DNA of 64,000 nucleotides, taken from contig NC_009485.1 in NCBI RefSeq assembly GCF_000015165.1, positions 6,901,501 to 6,965,500 of the forward strand. Reading direction: 5' to 3'. The notes under the pieces were generated by a model that worked only from the letters and a program-made list of their open reading frames with translations, was not told the origin of the DNA and ran no database searches. This stretch comes from Bradyrhizobium sp. BTAi1 (GTDB lineage Bacteria; Pseudomonadota; Alphaproteobacteria; Rhizobiales; Xanthobacteraceae). This document shows positions 45,673 to 54,463 of this stretch, one piece after another; the stretch's first letter is position 1, and the number at the start of each line of letters is the position of its first letter. The translations under genes were made by a program, and so were the position numbers.

Positions 45673-46368
45673 CTATGTCAAGACCAGATCGAGCACCGCG
45701 GTATAATGAAAGCCGGCGCCCAGCAAGACGAAACCATGCCAGATCGCGTTCTGAAAGCGCAAGCGCCGCCAGGAATGGAAGATCACGCCGAGGCTGTACA
45801 GAATGCCGCCGGCAAGCACGCAGGCGAGCACCGAGGTCGGCATGACCGCGATCACCCGGTCGTACATCATGATGCCGCTCCAGCCGAGCGCCAGATACAG
45901 CCCGATCGACAGCGTATCGAACCTGCCCGGCCAACGCAGCTTGAGCACGATGCCGAAGATGGCGACGCCCCAGACGCCGAGCAGCAGCGCGGCCGAGAAC
46001 AGCGTATCCTTCAGCGCCGCGATGAATGGCGTATAGGTCGCGGCGATCAGCACATAGATCGCCGAGTGATCGAACCGGCGCAGCACCCATTTGGTCGGCG
46101 ACACCGGCCACAGATTATAGGTCGCCGACAGGATCAACATCGACAGCAGGCCGGCGACGTAGACCGACACCACGACGATGTCGACGGGACTGGCATAGAT
46201 GGAGGTCAGGACGACGAGCACGGTCGCAGCGACCAGGCCGAAGCTGATCCCGACCGCATGAACGATGCCGTCGGCAATCATCTCTACCTTGTCGTAATTC
46301 CAGCGGACCGCGCCGGCGGCGGCGTGGACGGAGGTCGAGGCGAACTGTTTCAGTTGGAATACGGTCAT
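45673..46368 (-). CDS. Hemolysin III family membrane protein
   Basis: A 231-residue protein with seven predicted membrane helices, related to bacterial hemolysin III/YqfA and the eukaryotic PAQR receptors. Family blocks are ADGIVHAVGISFGLVAATVL, SATYNLWPVS with nearby FDHSAIYVLIAATYTPF, and IWHGFVLLGAGFHYTAVLDL. The conserved His residues (HAVG, DHSAI, HGFV, FHYTA) fit the metal-binding set of the family. The hemolysin name is historical; the function is uncertain. It is probably co-transcribed with the SDR gene. Confidence 0.9.
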   Translation of the reverse strand: MTVFQLKQFASTSVHAAAGAVRWNYDKVEMIADGIVHAVGISFGLVAATVLVVLTSIYASPVDIVVVSVYVAGLLSMLILSATYNLWPVSPTKWVLRRFDHSAIYVLIAATYTPFIAALKDTLFSAALLLGVWGVAIFGIVLKLRWPGRFDTLSIGLYLALGWSGIMMYDRVIAVMPTSVLACVLAGGILYSLGVIFHSWRRLRFQNAIWHGFVLLGAGFHYTAVLDLVLT

Positions 46369-46559
46369 GGAGGAACCTGGCGCTGGCTTGCCAAGACAAA
46401 CTTGCCCGGACGATTATGGTTTCCAGAGGTCAACGATCCGTTCAATCGCTGTTTCTATCCGCAAATGCCGCGGACATGTGAGCTTGATTTCAGCGTTTTT
46501 CATCGCCACCTGTCAAAAATCGCTCACGCGCTTTTCAACTGGCGAATTCTTTCCTTCTC

Positions 46560-48023
46560 ATGGTGTCTTTTTCCGAAATCGTCGAGGAAGCGCGGCTCTC
46601 CGCCCGTGCCCTGCTCGATTATGGCGAGAGCTTCTTCAACCCGACGATCCGGCTCGGCGTCACCGGATTGTCACGGGCCGGCAAGACCGTGTTCATCACG
46701 GCGCTGATTCACGGCCTCATTCGCGGCGGTCGCATGCCGGTGTTCGAGGCGCTGTCCTCCGGGCGCATCGCGCGCGCCTTTTTGGCACCGCAACCGGACG
46801 ATGGTGTGCCGCGCTTCGCCTATGAAAGCCATGTGCGGGCGCTGGTCGCCGAGCGGCGCTGGCCCAGTTCGACGGTCGACATCAGCGAGCTCCGGCTGGT
46901 GATCGAATTTCAACGCGGCAACGGCGCGGAGCGGACCCTGACGCTCGACATCGTCGACTATCCCGGTGAATGGCTGCTCGACCTGCCGCTGCTCAACAAG
47001 AGCTATGAGCAATGGGCCCGCGAAAGCCTCGCGCTGTCGCGCAGCGAGCCGCGGTCGCACTTGGCCGGAGCGTGGCACGCGCATCTGGCGACGCTCTCCG
47101 CCGAAGGTCGTGAGGACGAGCCGGCGACGCTCGAGTCAGCACGCCTGTTCACCGACTACCTGCGCGCCTGCCGGGACGATCGCTTCGCGATGAGCCTGCT
47201 GCCGCCGGGGCGTTTTCTGATGCCCGGCAATCTCGCGGGATCCCCCGCGCTGACCTTTGCGCCACTCGATGTGCCGGCGGACGGCCGGGCACCGGATGGC
47301 TCGCTATGGGCCATGATGGCGCGCCGCTACGAGTCCTACAAGGATATCGTGGTCCGGCCATTCTTCCGCGACCATTTCGCGCGGCTCGATCGCCAGATCG
47401 TGCTGGTCGACGCACTGGCGGCGTTCAACGCCGGACCGGAGGCGTTGCATGATCTCGAAGCCGCCCTGACCGGCATTCTCGACTGCTTCCGGGTCGGGCG
47501 CGGCTCGGTGTTGTCGGCACTCTTCCGGCCGCGCATCGACCGCATCCTGTTCGCGGCCACCAAGGCCGATCATCTGCACCATACCAGCCATGATCGACTC
47601 GAGGCCGTGCTGCGGCGGGCCGTCAACCATGCGGTCGCCCGGGCGGAGAGCACCGGCGCCGAGATCGACGTGGTGGCGCTCGCCGCTGTCAGGGCGACGC
47701 GGGAGGCGCTGGTGGCGCGTGGCCGCGACAAGCTGCCGTCCCTGCTCGGCACCCCCGCGGCGGGCGAAAGCGCCAATGGCGAGATCTTCGACGGACAGAC
47801 CGAAGTGGCGACGTTCCCGGGCGAGCTGCCCGCCGATGCCGAGGAGCTGTTCAAAGGCGGCGCCTATCGGGGCCTGTCGAGCGCCGGCGCCGACGGTACC
47901 GATTTCCGCTTTCTGCGCTTCCGCCCGCCGCTGCTGGAGCGGGAGGCTGGCGGCGAGCCCGCGCTGCCCCATATCCGTCTCGACCGCGCCCTTCAGTTCC
48001 TGATCGGAGACCGGCTGCAATGA
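46560..48023 (+). CDS. ycjX: YcjX family GTP-binding protein
   Basis: A 487-residue DUF463 P-loop NTPase. The phosphate-binding loop is GLSRAGKTVFITAL near residue 40, and TLDIVDYPGEWLLDLP contains the DxxG-like switch. YcjX proteins form stress-linked operons with ycjF in many proteobacteria. The stop overlaps the ycjF start by four bases (ATGA at 48020-48023), so translation is coupled. A weak ribosome site precedes the ATG. Confidence 0.9.
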   Translation: MVSFSEIVEEARLSARALLDYGESFFNPTIRLGVTGLSRAGKTVFITALIHGLIRGGRMPVFEALSSGRIARAFLAPQPDDGVPRFAYESHVRALVAERRWPSSTVDISELRLVIEFQRGNGAERTLTLDIVDYPGEWLLDLPLLNKSYEQWARESLALSRSEPRSHLAGAWHAHLATLSAEGREDEPATLESARLFTDYLRACRDDRFAMSLLPPGRFLMPGNLAGSPALTFAPLDVPADGRAPDGSLWAMMARRYESYKDIVVRPFFRDHFARLDRQIVLVDALAAFNAGPEALHDLEAALTGILDCFRVGRGSVLSALFRPRIDRILFAATKADHLHHTSHDRLEAVLRRAVNHAVARAESTGAEIDVVALAAVRATREALVARGRDKLPSLLGTPAAGESANGEIFDGQTEVATFPGELPADAEELFKGGAYRGLSSAGADGTDFRFLRFRPPLLEREAGGEPALPHIRLDRALQFLIGDRLQ

Positions 48024-49048
48024 GCGAACGCGCCAAGCCCCGCCGTCCCCAGACATTCCGGCTCGACGATCCGGACGTCGTTGTCGTCGATGCCGAGGAT
48101 GCGGCCCGGCCCGGCCGCGGCACAATTCAGATCACGCCAGAAGCCGACCCGGCGCAATTGCCCGTCCCGGTCGAACTCGCTCTGCCCGCGCGGCGCGGCT
48201 TCCGCTGGGGCGCCCTGTTTTGGGGATCGGTCGCCGGCCTCGTCCTGCTCGGCCTCGGCCTCGGGGTCACGCATCTGATCGAGGATCTGTTCGCGCGCAG
48301 CGAGGCGCTCGGCTATGTCGGCGCCAGCCTTGCCGCAGCCGCCGCCGTCGCACTTGCCGCCGTGATCGGCCGCGAGACCTACGGCCTGGTGCGTCTCGCC
48401 ACGATCGAGAAGCTGCATCAGCGCGCCGCTGCCGTGCTGATTTCTGACGACCGTGCCGAGAGCCGCGCCGTGGTGGCCGAGCTGCTGCGTATCGCCCACG
48501 CCAATCCGCGGCTGGCGCGTCCGCGCGCCGCGCTCACCGGCCATGCCGACGACATCATCGATGGCGCCGACATGATCAAGCTCGCCGAGCGCGAGCTGAT
48601 GGCGCCGCTGGATGTCGAAGCCAGGCGCCTGGTGTCGCTGGCAGCGCAACGCGTCTCGGTCGTGACCGCGGTCAGCCCACGGGCACTGATCGACGTGCTG
48701 TTCGTGTTTGTGGCCAGCTTGCGGATGATCCGGCAGCTGGCGCGGCTCTATGGCGGCCGCCCCGGTGCGCTCGGCATGATCAGCCTGTTGCGCCATGTCA
48801 TCGCCCATCTCGCCATCACCGGCGGCATGGCGGCAAGCGACAGCCTGATCCAGCAGGTGCTGGGTCATGGCATCGCCGCGAAGCTGTCACAGCGGCTTGG
48901 CGAAGGTGTGCTCAACGGCCTGCTCACGGCCCGGCTCGGCCTCGCCGCGATCGACGTGACCCGGCCGATGCCGTTTGCCGCGCTGCCGCGCCCGGCTCTC
49001 GCCGATCTCGCCAAGGATCTCCTGCGCAAGCAGGACGAGGCGGAGTGA
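48020..49048 (+). CDS. ycjF: YcjF family inner-membrane protein (DUF697)
   Basis: A 342-residue protein with a cytoplasmic Pro/Asp-rich start, two membrane segments (ALFWGSVAGLVLLGLGLGV and VGASLAAAAAVALAAVIG), and a C-terminal domain of TIGR01620 type. TAVSPRALIDVLFVFVASLR and MISLLRHVIAHLAITGGMAA are typical. It is the partner of YcjX encoded directly upstream. The function is unknown beyond a link to stress and envelope states. The opposing GT39 gene ends three bases after its stop. Confidence 0.88.
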   Translation: MSERAKPRRPQTFRLDDPDVVVVDAEDAARPGRGTIQITPEADPAQLPVPVELALPARRGFRWGALFWGSVAGLVLLGLGLGVTHLIEDLFARSEALGYVGASLAAAAAVALAAVIGRETYGLVRLATIEKLHQRAAAVLISDDRAESRAVVAELLRIAHANPRLARPRAALTGHADDIIDGADMIKLAERELMAPLDVEARRLVSLAAQRVSVVTAVSPRALIDVLFVFVASLRMIRQLARLYGGRPGALGMISLLRHVIAHLAITGGMAASDSLIQQVLGHGIAAKLSQRLGEGVLNGLLTARLGLAAIDVTRPMPFAALPRPALADLAKDLLRKQDEAE

Positions 49049-49051
49049 TGC

Positions 49052-50644
49052 TCAGGCGAAGCTCGCGGCGTCGAGATCTCCGGCCAGCCATCGCCACTGA
49101 TACAACGGGGAGTCCGGCGGTGGTGACAGATCCGGCGTCCACCCCGTCAGCTTCTTGATCGCGTAGGTCTCCATGACCGTGCCGCGCCACGACCGGGTGA
49201 CATTGCCGAGCGGCGCGAGGCGCGCCGTCGTGCCGGCCCAGAGCAGGCCGGAATCGTCCGGGCCGCGGACGACATAGAGGCCGGGATGCGCTGCGATCAG
49301 GTTCATGCCGGGATCCCGAAAGCCCAGGAAGCGGGCGCGCTCGTTGACCTGGACGACCGGAACACGCCCCCTGAAGAACCATCGCATCATCGCATAGGTG
49401 CGATAGTCGGAGGTGGCGATCCAGGTTGCGCCGGTTTCAGCCAGCTCATGCTCGACCTGCGCCGCGACCTGCTGGTACCCTGCCTCGCTCCCGATCGGGT
49501 CGGCCCTGCCGAGAAAATTCCAGGGTGCCGCGACATAATAGAGGAAGATCAGAACGACCATCGCGAGGCCGCTCGCGACTGCGATCCGCGCCCAGCCGAC
49601 GGTCGAGCGAATCATCCATGCCGGCCAGCCCTCCTGCGAAAGTCTCACGATGTTGATCGCCACCGCGGCAAAGCCGATCGGCCACATGAACATCGGCCAT
49701 GTGTCGCCGATCCGCAGAGTGAGCGACTTCCACAGGAAATACAGGAACGGCACGAGCACCGCGGTCGAGAGCAGAATGGCGACCGGCTCGCGGGTGCGAT
49801 AACCGCGCCAGGCTGTCAGCGTCAGCGCGGACAGCGTCACCGGCAGCAGGACGAAGCCGACCTGTCCGAGCTGCAGTCCGATATAGTCGCCGACCGTCCG
49901 CCAGGAAAAATCGCGCGGCGCCGTGGCGCGAACGAGCTGGAATCGGAACGAGGCCCAGTCATGCTGCACGTTCCAGATCAGCACCGGCGAGAACACCGCG
50001 AGCGCGATCAGTGCTGCGCCCCATGGATAGGGGCTCGCGAGCCAACGGCTCCGCCACGCCGGAACGAGCAGGAATGCCGCCACGCCCGGCAGCAGCATCA
50101 CGACGGTGAATTTGGACAGCAGCGCCAGGCCGCCGAACAGTCCAGCGACGAGCCACCAGCGGCCATCGTCACTCTCGACCAGGCGCACCAGCGCCCAGAT
50201 CATCGCCAGAGCAAAAGGGATCGCCGCAATATCGGGTGCCACCTTGGCCATCAGCAGCCCGTAATACAGCGCAGCCTCGGGCAGCAGCACGGCAAGGATC
50301 ACGGCACGCGCATTGTGAGTGACGCGGCGAACGATGTCGGCGAGCAGAAGCTGCGATGCCGCCATCGCCACGATTCCCGCGAAGCGGACCCCGAGATTGG
50401 TGTCGCCAAACAGAGCCGTTCCAAGCCGGACAAACCAGGCGATCATGGGCGGATGATCGAGGAAGCAGAGCTGCAGTTCCTTCGACCAGGTCCAGTAATA
50501 GGCCTCGTCAGTGCGCAGATCCAGCGCGCTCGCATAGACGATCCGGAGCACCGTCATGCCGGCGATGATCGCCGCAGCCATGAGCCACGCGGCGCGCAAG
50601 GAGCGGGAATCTGGACCTGCGATGCTGGGGGAAATGGCCGTCAC
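49052..50644 (-). CDS. ArnT/PMT-like glycosyltransferase, GT39
   Basis: A 530-residue polytopic membrane enzyme with about 11 hydrophobic segments. The first loop carries LRTDEAYYWTWSKELQLCFL, with the catalytic Asp-Glu pair of GT39/ArnT, and DHPPMIAWFVRLGTALFGD follows. Such enzymes transfer sugars from polyprenyl-phosphate donors to lipid A, proteins or other acceptors on the periplasmic side. The acceptor here is unknown. The start is a GTG at 50644 with a weak ribosome site. It ends almost on top of ycjF (tail to tail). Confidence 0.85.
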   Translation of the reverse strand: MTAISPSIAGPDSRSLRAAWLMAAAIIAGMTVLRIVYASALDLRTDEAYYWTWSKELQLCFLDHPPMIAWFVRLGTALFGDTNLGVRFAGIVAMAASQLLLADIVRRVTHNARAVILAVLLPEAALYYGLLMAKVAPDIAAIPFALAMIWALVRLVESDDGRWWLVAGLFGGLALLSKFTVVMLLPGVAAFLLVPAWRSRWLASPYPWGAALIALAVFSPVLIWNVQHDWASFRFQLVRATAPRDFSWRTVGDYIGLQLGQVGFVLLPVTLSALTLTAWRGYRTREPVAILLSTAVLVPFLYFLWKSLTLRIGDTWPMFMWPIGFAAVAINIVRLSQEGWPAWMIRSTVGWARIAVASGLAMVVLIFLYYVAAPWNFLGRADPIGSEAGYQQVAAQVEHELAETGATWIATSDYRTYAMMRWFFRGRVPVVQVNERARFLGFRDPGMNLIAAHPGLYVVRGPDDSGLLWAGTTARLAPLGNVTRSWRGTVMETYAIKKLTGWTPDLSPPPDSPLYQWRWLAGDLDAASFA

Positions 50645-50784
50645 GCGGTGCTTTTCCCCGACTCTGCCGGGCGAGTCAACGCTCCCCCACGCAGGCGGGA
50701 TCGCAGGCCTTTTCCCACGCTCCGCCCCACTAGGCTACCAGGGAATAAATCTCTAGCATCACTGTTCATGACCACACGGGCCGC

Positions 50785-52518
50785 ATGACCATCTCGATTT
50801 CTCATCATCTGCGAACGGCGCTGCGCGGCATCGGCCTGCGTCAGGTGCGGCTGATCTGCGGCATTATTCTCTTCAGCTACCTGCTCAGCCATTTCCTCAA
50901 TCACGCGCTCGGCAATGTGTCGCTGCATGCGCTCGCCGCGGGGCTGTCCTATCACGTGGCATTCTGGCAATTCCTGCCGGTCGCAGTGCTGTTCTACGCG
51001 GCGGTTCTCATCCATGGCGGCCTCGGTCTGTGGGCGCTTTATCAGCGCCGGCAGTTCAGCCGCAGCCTCATCGAGCCGCTGCAGCTCGTGCTCGGCCTCA
51101 GCATCCCGGCACTGATCTTCACCCATATCGCCGGCGTCCGCCTCGGTCAGACGCTGTACGGGCACGAGAAGTTTTATCCGCAGGTCCTGTACTCCTACTG
51201 GGCCGGACCGCCCTGGCGGGTCGGACTGATGACCACGGCACTGCTGACATCCTGGACCCATGGCTGCATCGGCCTGCATGCCTGGCTCCGCCTCAAGCCG
51301 CTCTATGAGCGAGCCGCGCCCTGGCTTCTCGCCTGTGCCGTGCTGATCCCAACGCTGGCGCTGCTCGGCTTTTATCGAGGCGGCCGTGACGTGATCGCTG
51401 CAAGCACGTCCATGGAATGGCGCGCCGAGAACCTGACATCGCGGCAGACCGGGATCCCCTCGGAGCAGGCCGCGCTCGAGACCATCATGAACGGCTTCCT
51501 GATCGGCTATATCGGCCTGATCGGCGCCGTGCTCGCGGCACGCGGCGTCAGGGCCATCAGCGAACGCCGCGGCGGCATGATCACATTGTCCTACAACAAT
51601 GGGCGCATCGTCCGGGTGCCCAAGGGGCTTTCGATTCTCGAGGCCAGTCAGCGCAACAACGTGCCGCATGCCAGCATGTGCGGCGGCCGTGCGCGCTGCT
51701 CGACCTGCCGGATCAGGGTGATCGGCGATCACACTGCGCTGCCGGCGCCGTCGCCCCGCGAGGCCTTCGTCCTGTCCCAAGTCGGTGCCGCCGATCCCTC
51801 GATCAGGCTGGCGTGTCAGCTGCGCCCGACGGCCGATCTCTCGTTCTTTCAGCTCTTCATGCCCAACCTGACCTCCGGCGAGCGCGGCAAGCCAAGGACC
51901 CGCATTGGACAGGAACGGTATCTCGTCAGCCTGTTCGTCGACATGCGCGGATCGACCAGCCTCGCCGAGAAACGATTGCCGTTCGACGTCGTGTTCATCG
52001 TCAACCGCTTTCTGGAAGCCGTCTCCCAGGCTGTGCTGCGCAATGGCGGCCAGCCCAATCAGTTCGTCGGCGACGGCATGCTCGCGCTGTTCGGACTATC
52101 GGCAACCCCTCACCTGGCCTGCCGTCAGGCGATTCAGGCCGCCCGCGACATCGCGGCCAACATCGCCGCGCTCAACCAGGTTCTCAGCCATGACCTGCAG
52201 GATCCGCTGCGTTTTGGCATCGGCATCCACGGTGGCGAAGTGATCGTCGGTGAGATCGGCTACCGCGACCACATGGTCTTCACCGCGCTGGGAGACGCCG
52301 TGAACGTCGCCTCGCGGCTGCAGGACATGACCAAATCCCTCGGCTGCCAGTTCATTATTTCGGAGGATGTCTATACGCGGGCCGGCATTGCGCACGGCTC
52401 GCTGCCGCAGCAGGAGGTGGAGATCCGCGGCCGCGCCGAGCCGATGCGCGTCCGGATCGCGATGGAGGCCGCCGACATCGCGGCGTTGACGCCATCCGAT
52501 GAAGGCGCGGTTGCGTGA
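50785..52518 (+). CDS. Membrane-2Fe-2S ferredoxin-class III nucleotide cyclase fusion
   Basis: A 577-residue three-part protein. Residues 1-260 contain about six membrane segments with His residues at 36, 40, 77, 114, 159 and 165, a possible haem b site like cytochrome b anchors. Residues 265-360 are a plant-type ferredoxin with C299, C305, C308 and C344. Residues 375-560 are a class III cyclase with metal sites at D386 (LFVDMRGSTSL) and D430 (FVGDGMLALFGLSA). The layout predicts cyclic nucleotide synthesis controlled by membrane electron flow or redox state. This is inferred; the family is known in rhizobia but I do not know of a defined role. The ribosome site is weak. Confidence 0.88.
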   Translation: MTISISHHLRTALRGIGLRQVRLICGIILFSYLLSHFLNHALGNVSLHALAAGLSYHVAFWQFLPVAVLFYAAVLIHGGLGLWALYQRRQFSRSLIEPLQLVLGLSIPALIFTHIAGVRLGQTLYGHEKFYPQVLYSYWAGPPWRVGLMTTALLTSWTHGCIGLHAWLRLKPLYERAAPWLLACAVLIPTLALLGFYRGGRDVIAASTSMEWRAENLTSRQTGIPSEQAALETIMNGFLIGYIGLIGAVLAARGVRAISERRGGMITLSYNNGRIVRVPKGLSILEASQRNNVPHASMCGGRARCSTCRIRVIGDHTALPAPSPREAFVLSQVGAADPSIRLACQLRPTADLSFFQLFMPNLTSGERGKPRTRIGQERYLVSLFVDMRGSTSLAEKRLPFDVVFIVNRFLEAVSQAVLRNGGQPNQFVGDGMLALFGLSATPHLACRQAIQAARDIAANIAALNQVLSHDLQDPLRFGIGIHGGEVIVGEIGYRDHMVFTALGDAVNVASRLQDMTKSLGCQFIISEDVYTRAGIAHGSLPQQEVEIRGRAEPMRVRIAMEAADIAALTPSDEGAVA

Positions 52519-52773
52519 GAGATCGGCGTTGAACCTGTTTGCGCCATCAACTGTCATACGAGAATGGTTGCCGCGGTTGGGCGGCGGCTGGCGAAGCGGT
52601 GGGCGGCGCGGCAGCCAAAAGCCGCAAAGCCGCCACGATATCGATCAATTGGGGCCGAAAGCGCCCGCTGTTTGCGCTATCAAGGCCGTCCCAACCGCAG
52701 TATCCTTAATTTCGGGCCTGACGGTTTGCGGGGACCGCCGGCTCGATCTGGATTGATCCCGCGGAGGCAACGT

Positions 52774-52974
52774 ATGGCTAAAGGTACGGTCAAGTGGTTC
52801 AACCCGACCAAGGGCTATGGTTTCATCCAGCCCGCGGCCGGGGGCAAAGACATTTTCGTCCATATCTCTGCAGTGCAGAAGGCCGGGCTCACGACCCTCA
52901 ACGAAGGCCAGACGATCGAGTACGAAGAGATCGCCAATCGCGGCAGGAGCTCGGCCGAGAACCTGAAAGTGTAA
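52774..52974 (+). CDS. Cold-shock protein, CspA family
   Basis: A 66-residue single-stranded nucleic acid-binding protein. RNP-1-like KGYGFIQP and RNP-2-like IFVHISAV are present after MAKGTVKWFNPTKG. GGAGG seven bases before the ATG is a strong ribosome site. Whether this member is cold-inducible or constitutive cannot be told; the 255-base leader region upstream may carry regulation. A 9-bp hairpin follows 109 bases after the stop. Confidence 0.95.
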   Translation: MAKGTVKWFNPTKGYGFIQPAAGGKDIFVHISAVQKAGLTTLNEGQTIEYEEIANRGRSSAENLKV

Positions 52975-53082
52975 TAGACGAGCTCGCGCGCCTTCTGCCT
53001 CATGGCCCCCCTGCCTCACGGCCCTTCGGCGCACATCGTGCCGCTTGCCGAGCAAGCACAACACGAGCCACGAGGAACCAGA

Positions 53083-53103
53083 CAGGAGCGGTGTCCGCTC
53101 CTG
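53083..53103 (+). terminator. Hairpin downstream of the cold-shock gene
   Basis: CAGGAGCGG and CCGCTCCTG form a perfect 9-bp stem with a TGT loop. The next bases are AT-rich (ATATTGTCATGCATTTT) but not a plain U run. Probably the 3' end of the cold-shock transcript. Confidence 0.6.
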
Positions 53104-53253
53104 ATATTGTCATGCATTTTAGCTTGCACTTGTTTGTAGGTTCAGCTCCCTCCCGCCATTGCCTTGCTGGCCCGACATGAGTCAAATGGGCATCAAGCCG
53201 CGCAAAGAACAAAATTCCAGCGCGCGGAAAGCAAAAAACGGGAGCAGCGTCTC

Positions 53254-54462
53254 ATGGATGAGAAGGGCATTTTTCACGGCCTGAAAGTGCTGGATTGCGC
53301 GAGCTTCATTGCTGCTCCCGCCGCGGCGACGGTGCTTTCCGATTTCGGCGCCGACGTGATCAAGATCGAACCGCCCGGCGCCGGCGATCCCTATCGCAAC
53401 CTGCCGAACCTGCCCGGCTATCCGCGCAGCGAGCATAATTATGCCTGGTATCTCGAAGCCCGGAACAAGCGCAGCATCGCGCTCGATCTGGCGAAGCCAG
53501 AGGCCCAAACCGTCCTAAGGCGGCTTGTTGCGGAGGCAGACGTCTTCATCACGAACTTCCCCCCTTCGGTCCGGGCCAAGCTCGGCCTGACCTACGAGAC
53601 ACTCGCGCCGCTCAATCCGCGGCTGATATATGCGTCGTTCACCGGTTATGGCGAAAAGGGCGAGGAAGCCGACAAGCCCGGCTTCGACAGCAACGCCTAT
53701 TGGGCGCGGTCCGGCCTGATGGATCTGGTGCGCGCCGACGAAAGCACGACACCGGCGCGCTCGGTGGCCGGAATGGGCGACCACCCTTGCGCGATGGCGT
53801 TCTACGGCGCGATCGTCACCGCGCTGTATCAGCGCGAGCGGACCGGCAGAGGCAGCCACGTCGCCTCCAACCTGATGGCGAACGGAGTTTGGGCAGCCTC
53901 GGTCCTGGCCCAGGCGAAGCTGTGCGGCGCGACTTTCGTCGAGCGACGGCCGCGCGAGCGCGCATTGAACGCGGTGGCCAACCATTACAAATGCCAGGAC
54001 GGCCGCTGGATCATGCTGTCGCTGCTCAACGAGGAGAAGCAGTGGCCGATTCTCGCCCGTTGCCTCGGCCGTGAGGATCTGATCGAGGATCCGCGCTTCG
54101 TCACCAAGGCCGACCGCCACGCGCGCTCGGTCGAGCTGATCCAGGAGTTCGACGCGGTGTTCGCGACCAGACCGTTGGCGGAGTGGCGCAGGATTCTCGA
54201 TGGCAGCGGGCTGGTGTTCGGGGTGGTCGGCATTCTCGACGACATCCCCCATGACAAGCAGATGATCGAAAACGAGGTGCTGGTGCCGTTCGAGAACGAC
54301 ACCATGCTGACGGTCAACAGCCCGATCTGGATCGACGGCCAGCGCAAGGTCGTCCCGCGCAAGCCGCCGGGACTAGGCGAGCACAGCGACGACATTCTGC
54401 GGCAGGCCGGCTTCGACGACCAGGCCATCCGCGAATTGCGCGCACGCGGCGCGGTCGCCTGA
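53254..54462 (+). CDS. CaiB/BaiF family CoA-transferase
   Basis: Class III CoA-transferase of 402 residues. The start MDEKGIFHGLKVLDCASFIA follows GGGAGCAGCGTCTC; the open frame goes back to 53164 but that stretch is Lys/Arg-rich and not family-like. VIKIEPPGAGDPYRNLPNLP and KPGFDSNAYWARSGLMDLV hold the CoA-binding and catalytic Asp regions. The donor and acceptor acids are unknown, and it is not in an operon with other CoA genes. It is distinct from the transferase at 36374, with little similarity outside the family blocks. Confidence 0.88.
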   Translation: MDEKGIFHGLKVLDCASFIAAPAAATVLSDFGADVIKIEPPGAGDPYRNLPNLPGYPRSEHNYAWYLEARNKRSIALDLAKPEAQTVLRRLVAEADVFITNFPPSVRAKLGLTYETLAPLNPRLIYASFTGYGEKGEEADKPGFDSNAYWARSGLMDLVRADESTTPARSVAGMGDHPCAMAFYGAIVTALYQRERTGRGSHVASNLMANGVWAASVLAQAKLCGATFVERRPRERALNAVANHYKCQDGRWIMLSLLNEEKQWPILARCLGREDLIEDPRFVTKADRHARSVELIQEFDAVFATRPLAEWRRILDGSGLVFGVVGILDDIPHDKQMIENEVLVPFENDTMLTVNSPIWIDGQRKVVPRKPPGLGEHSDDILRQAGFDDQAIRELRARGAVA

Positions 54463-54463
54463 C

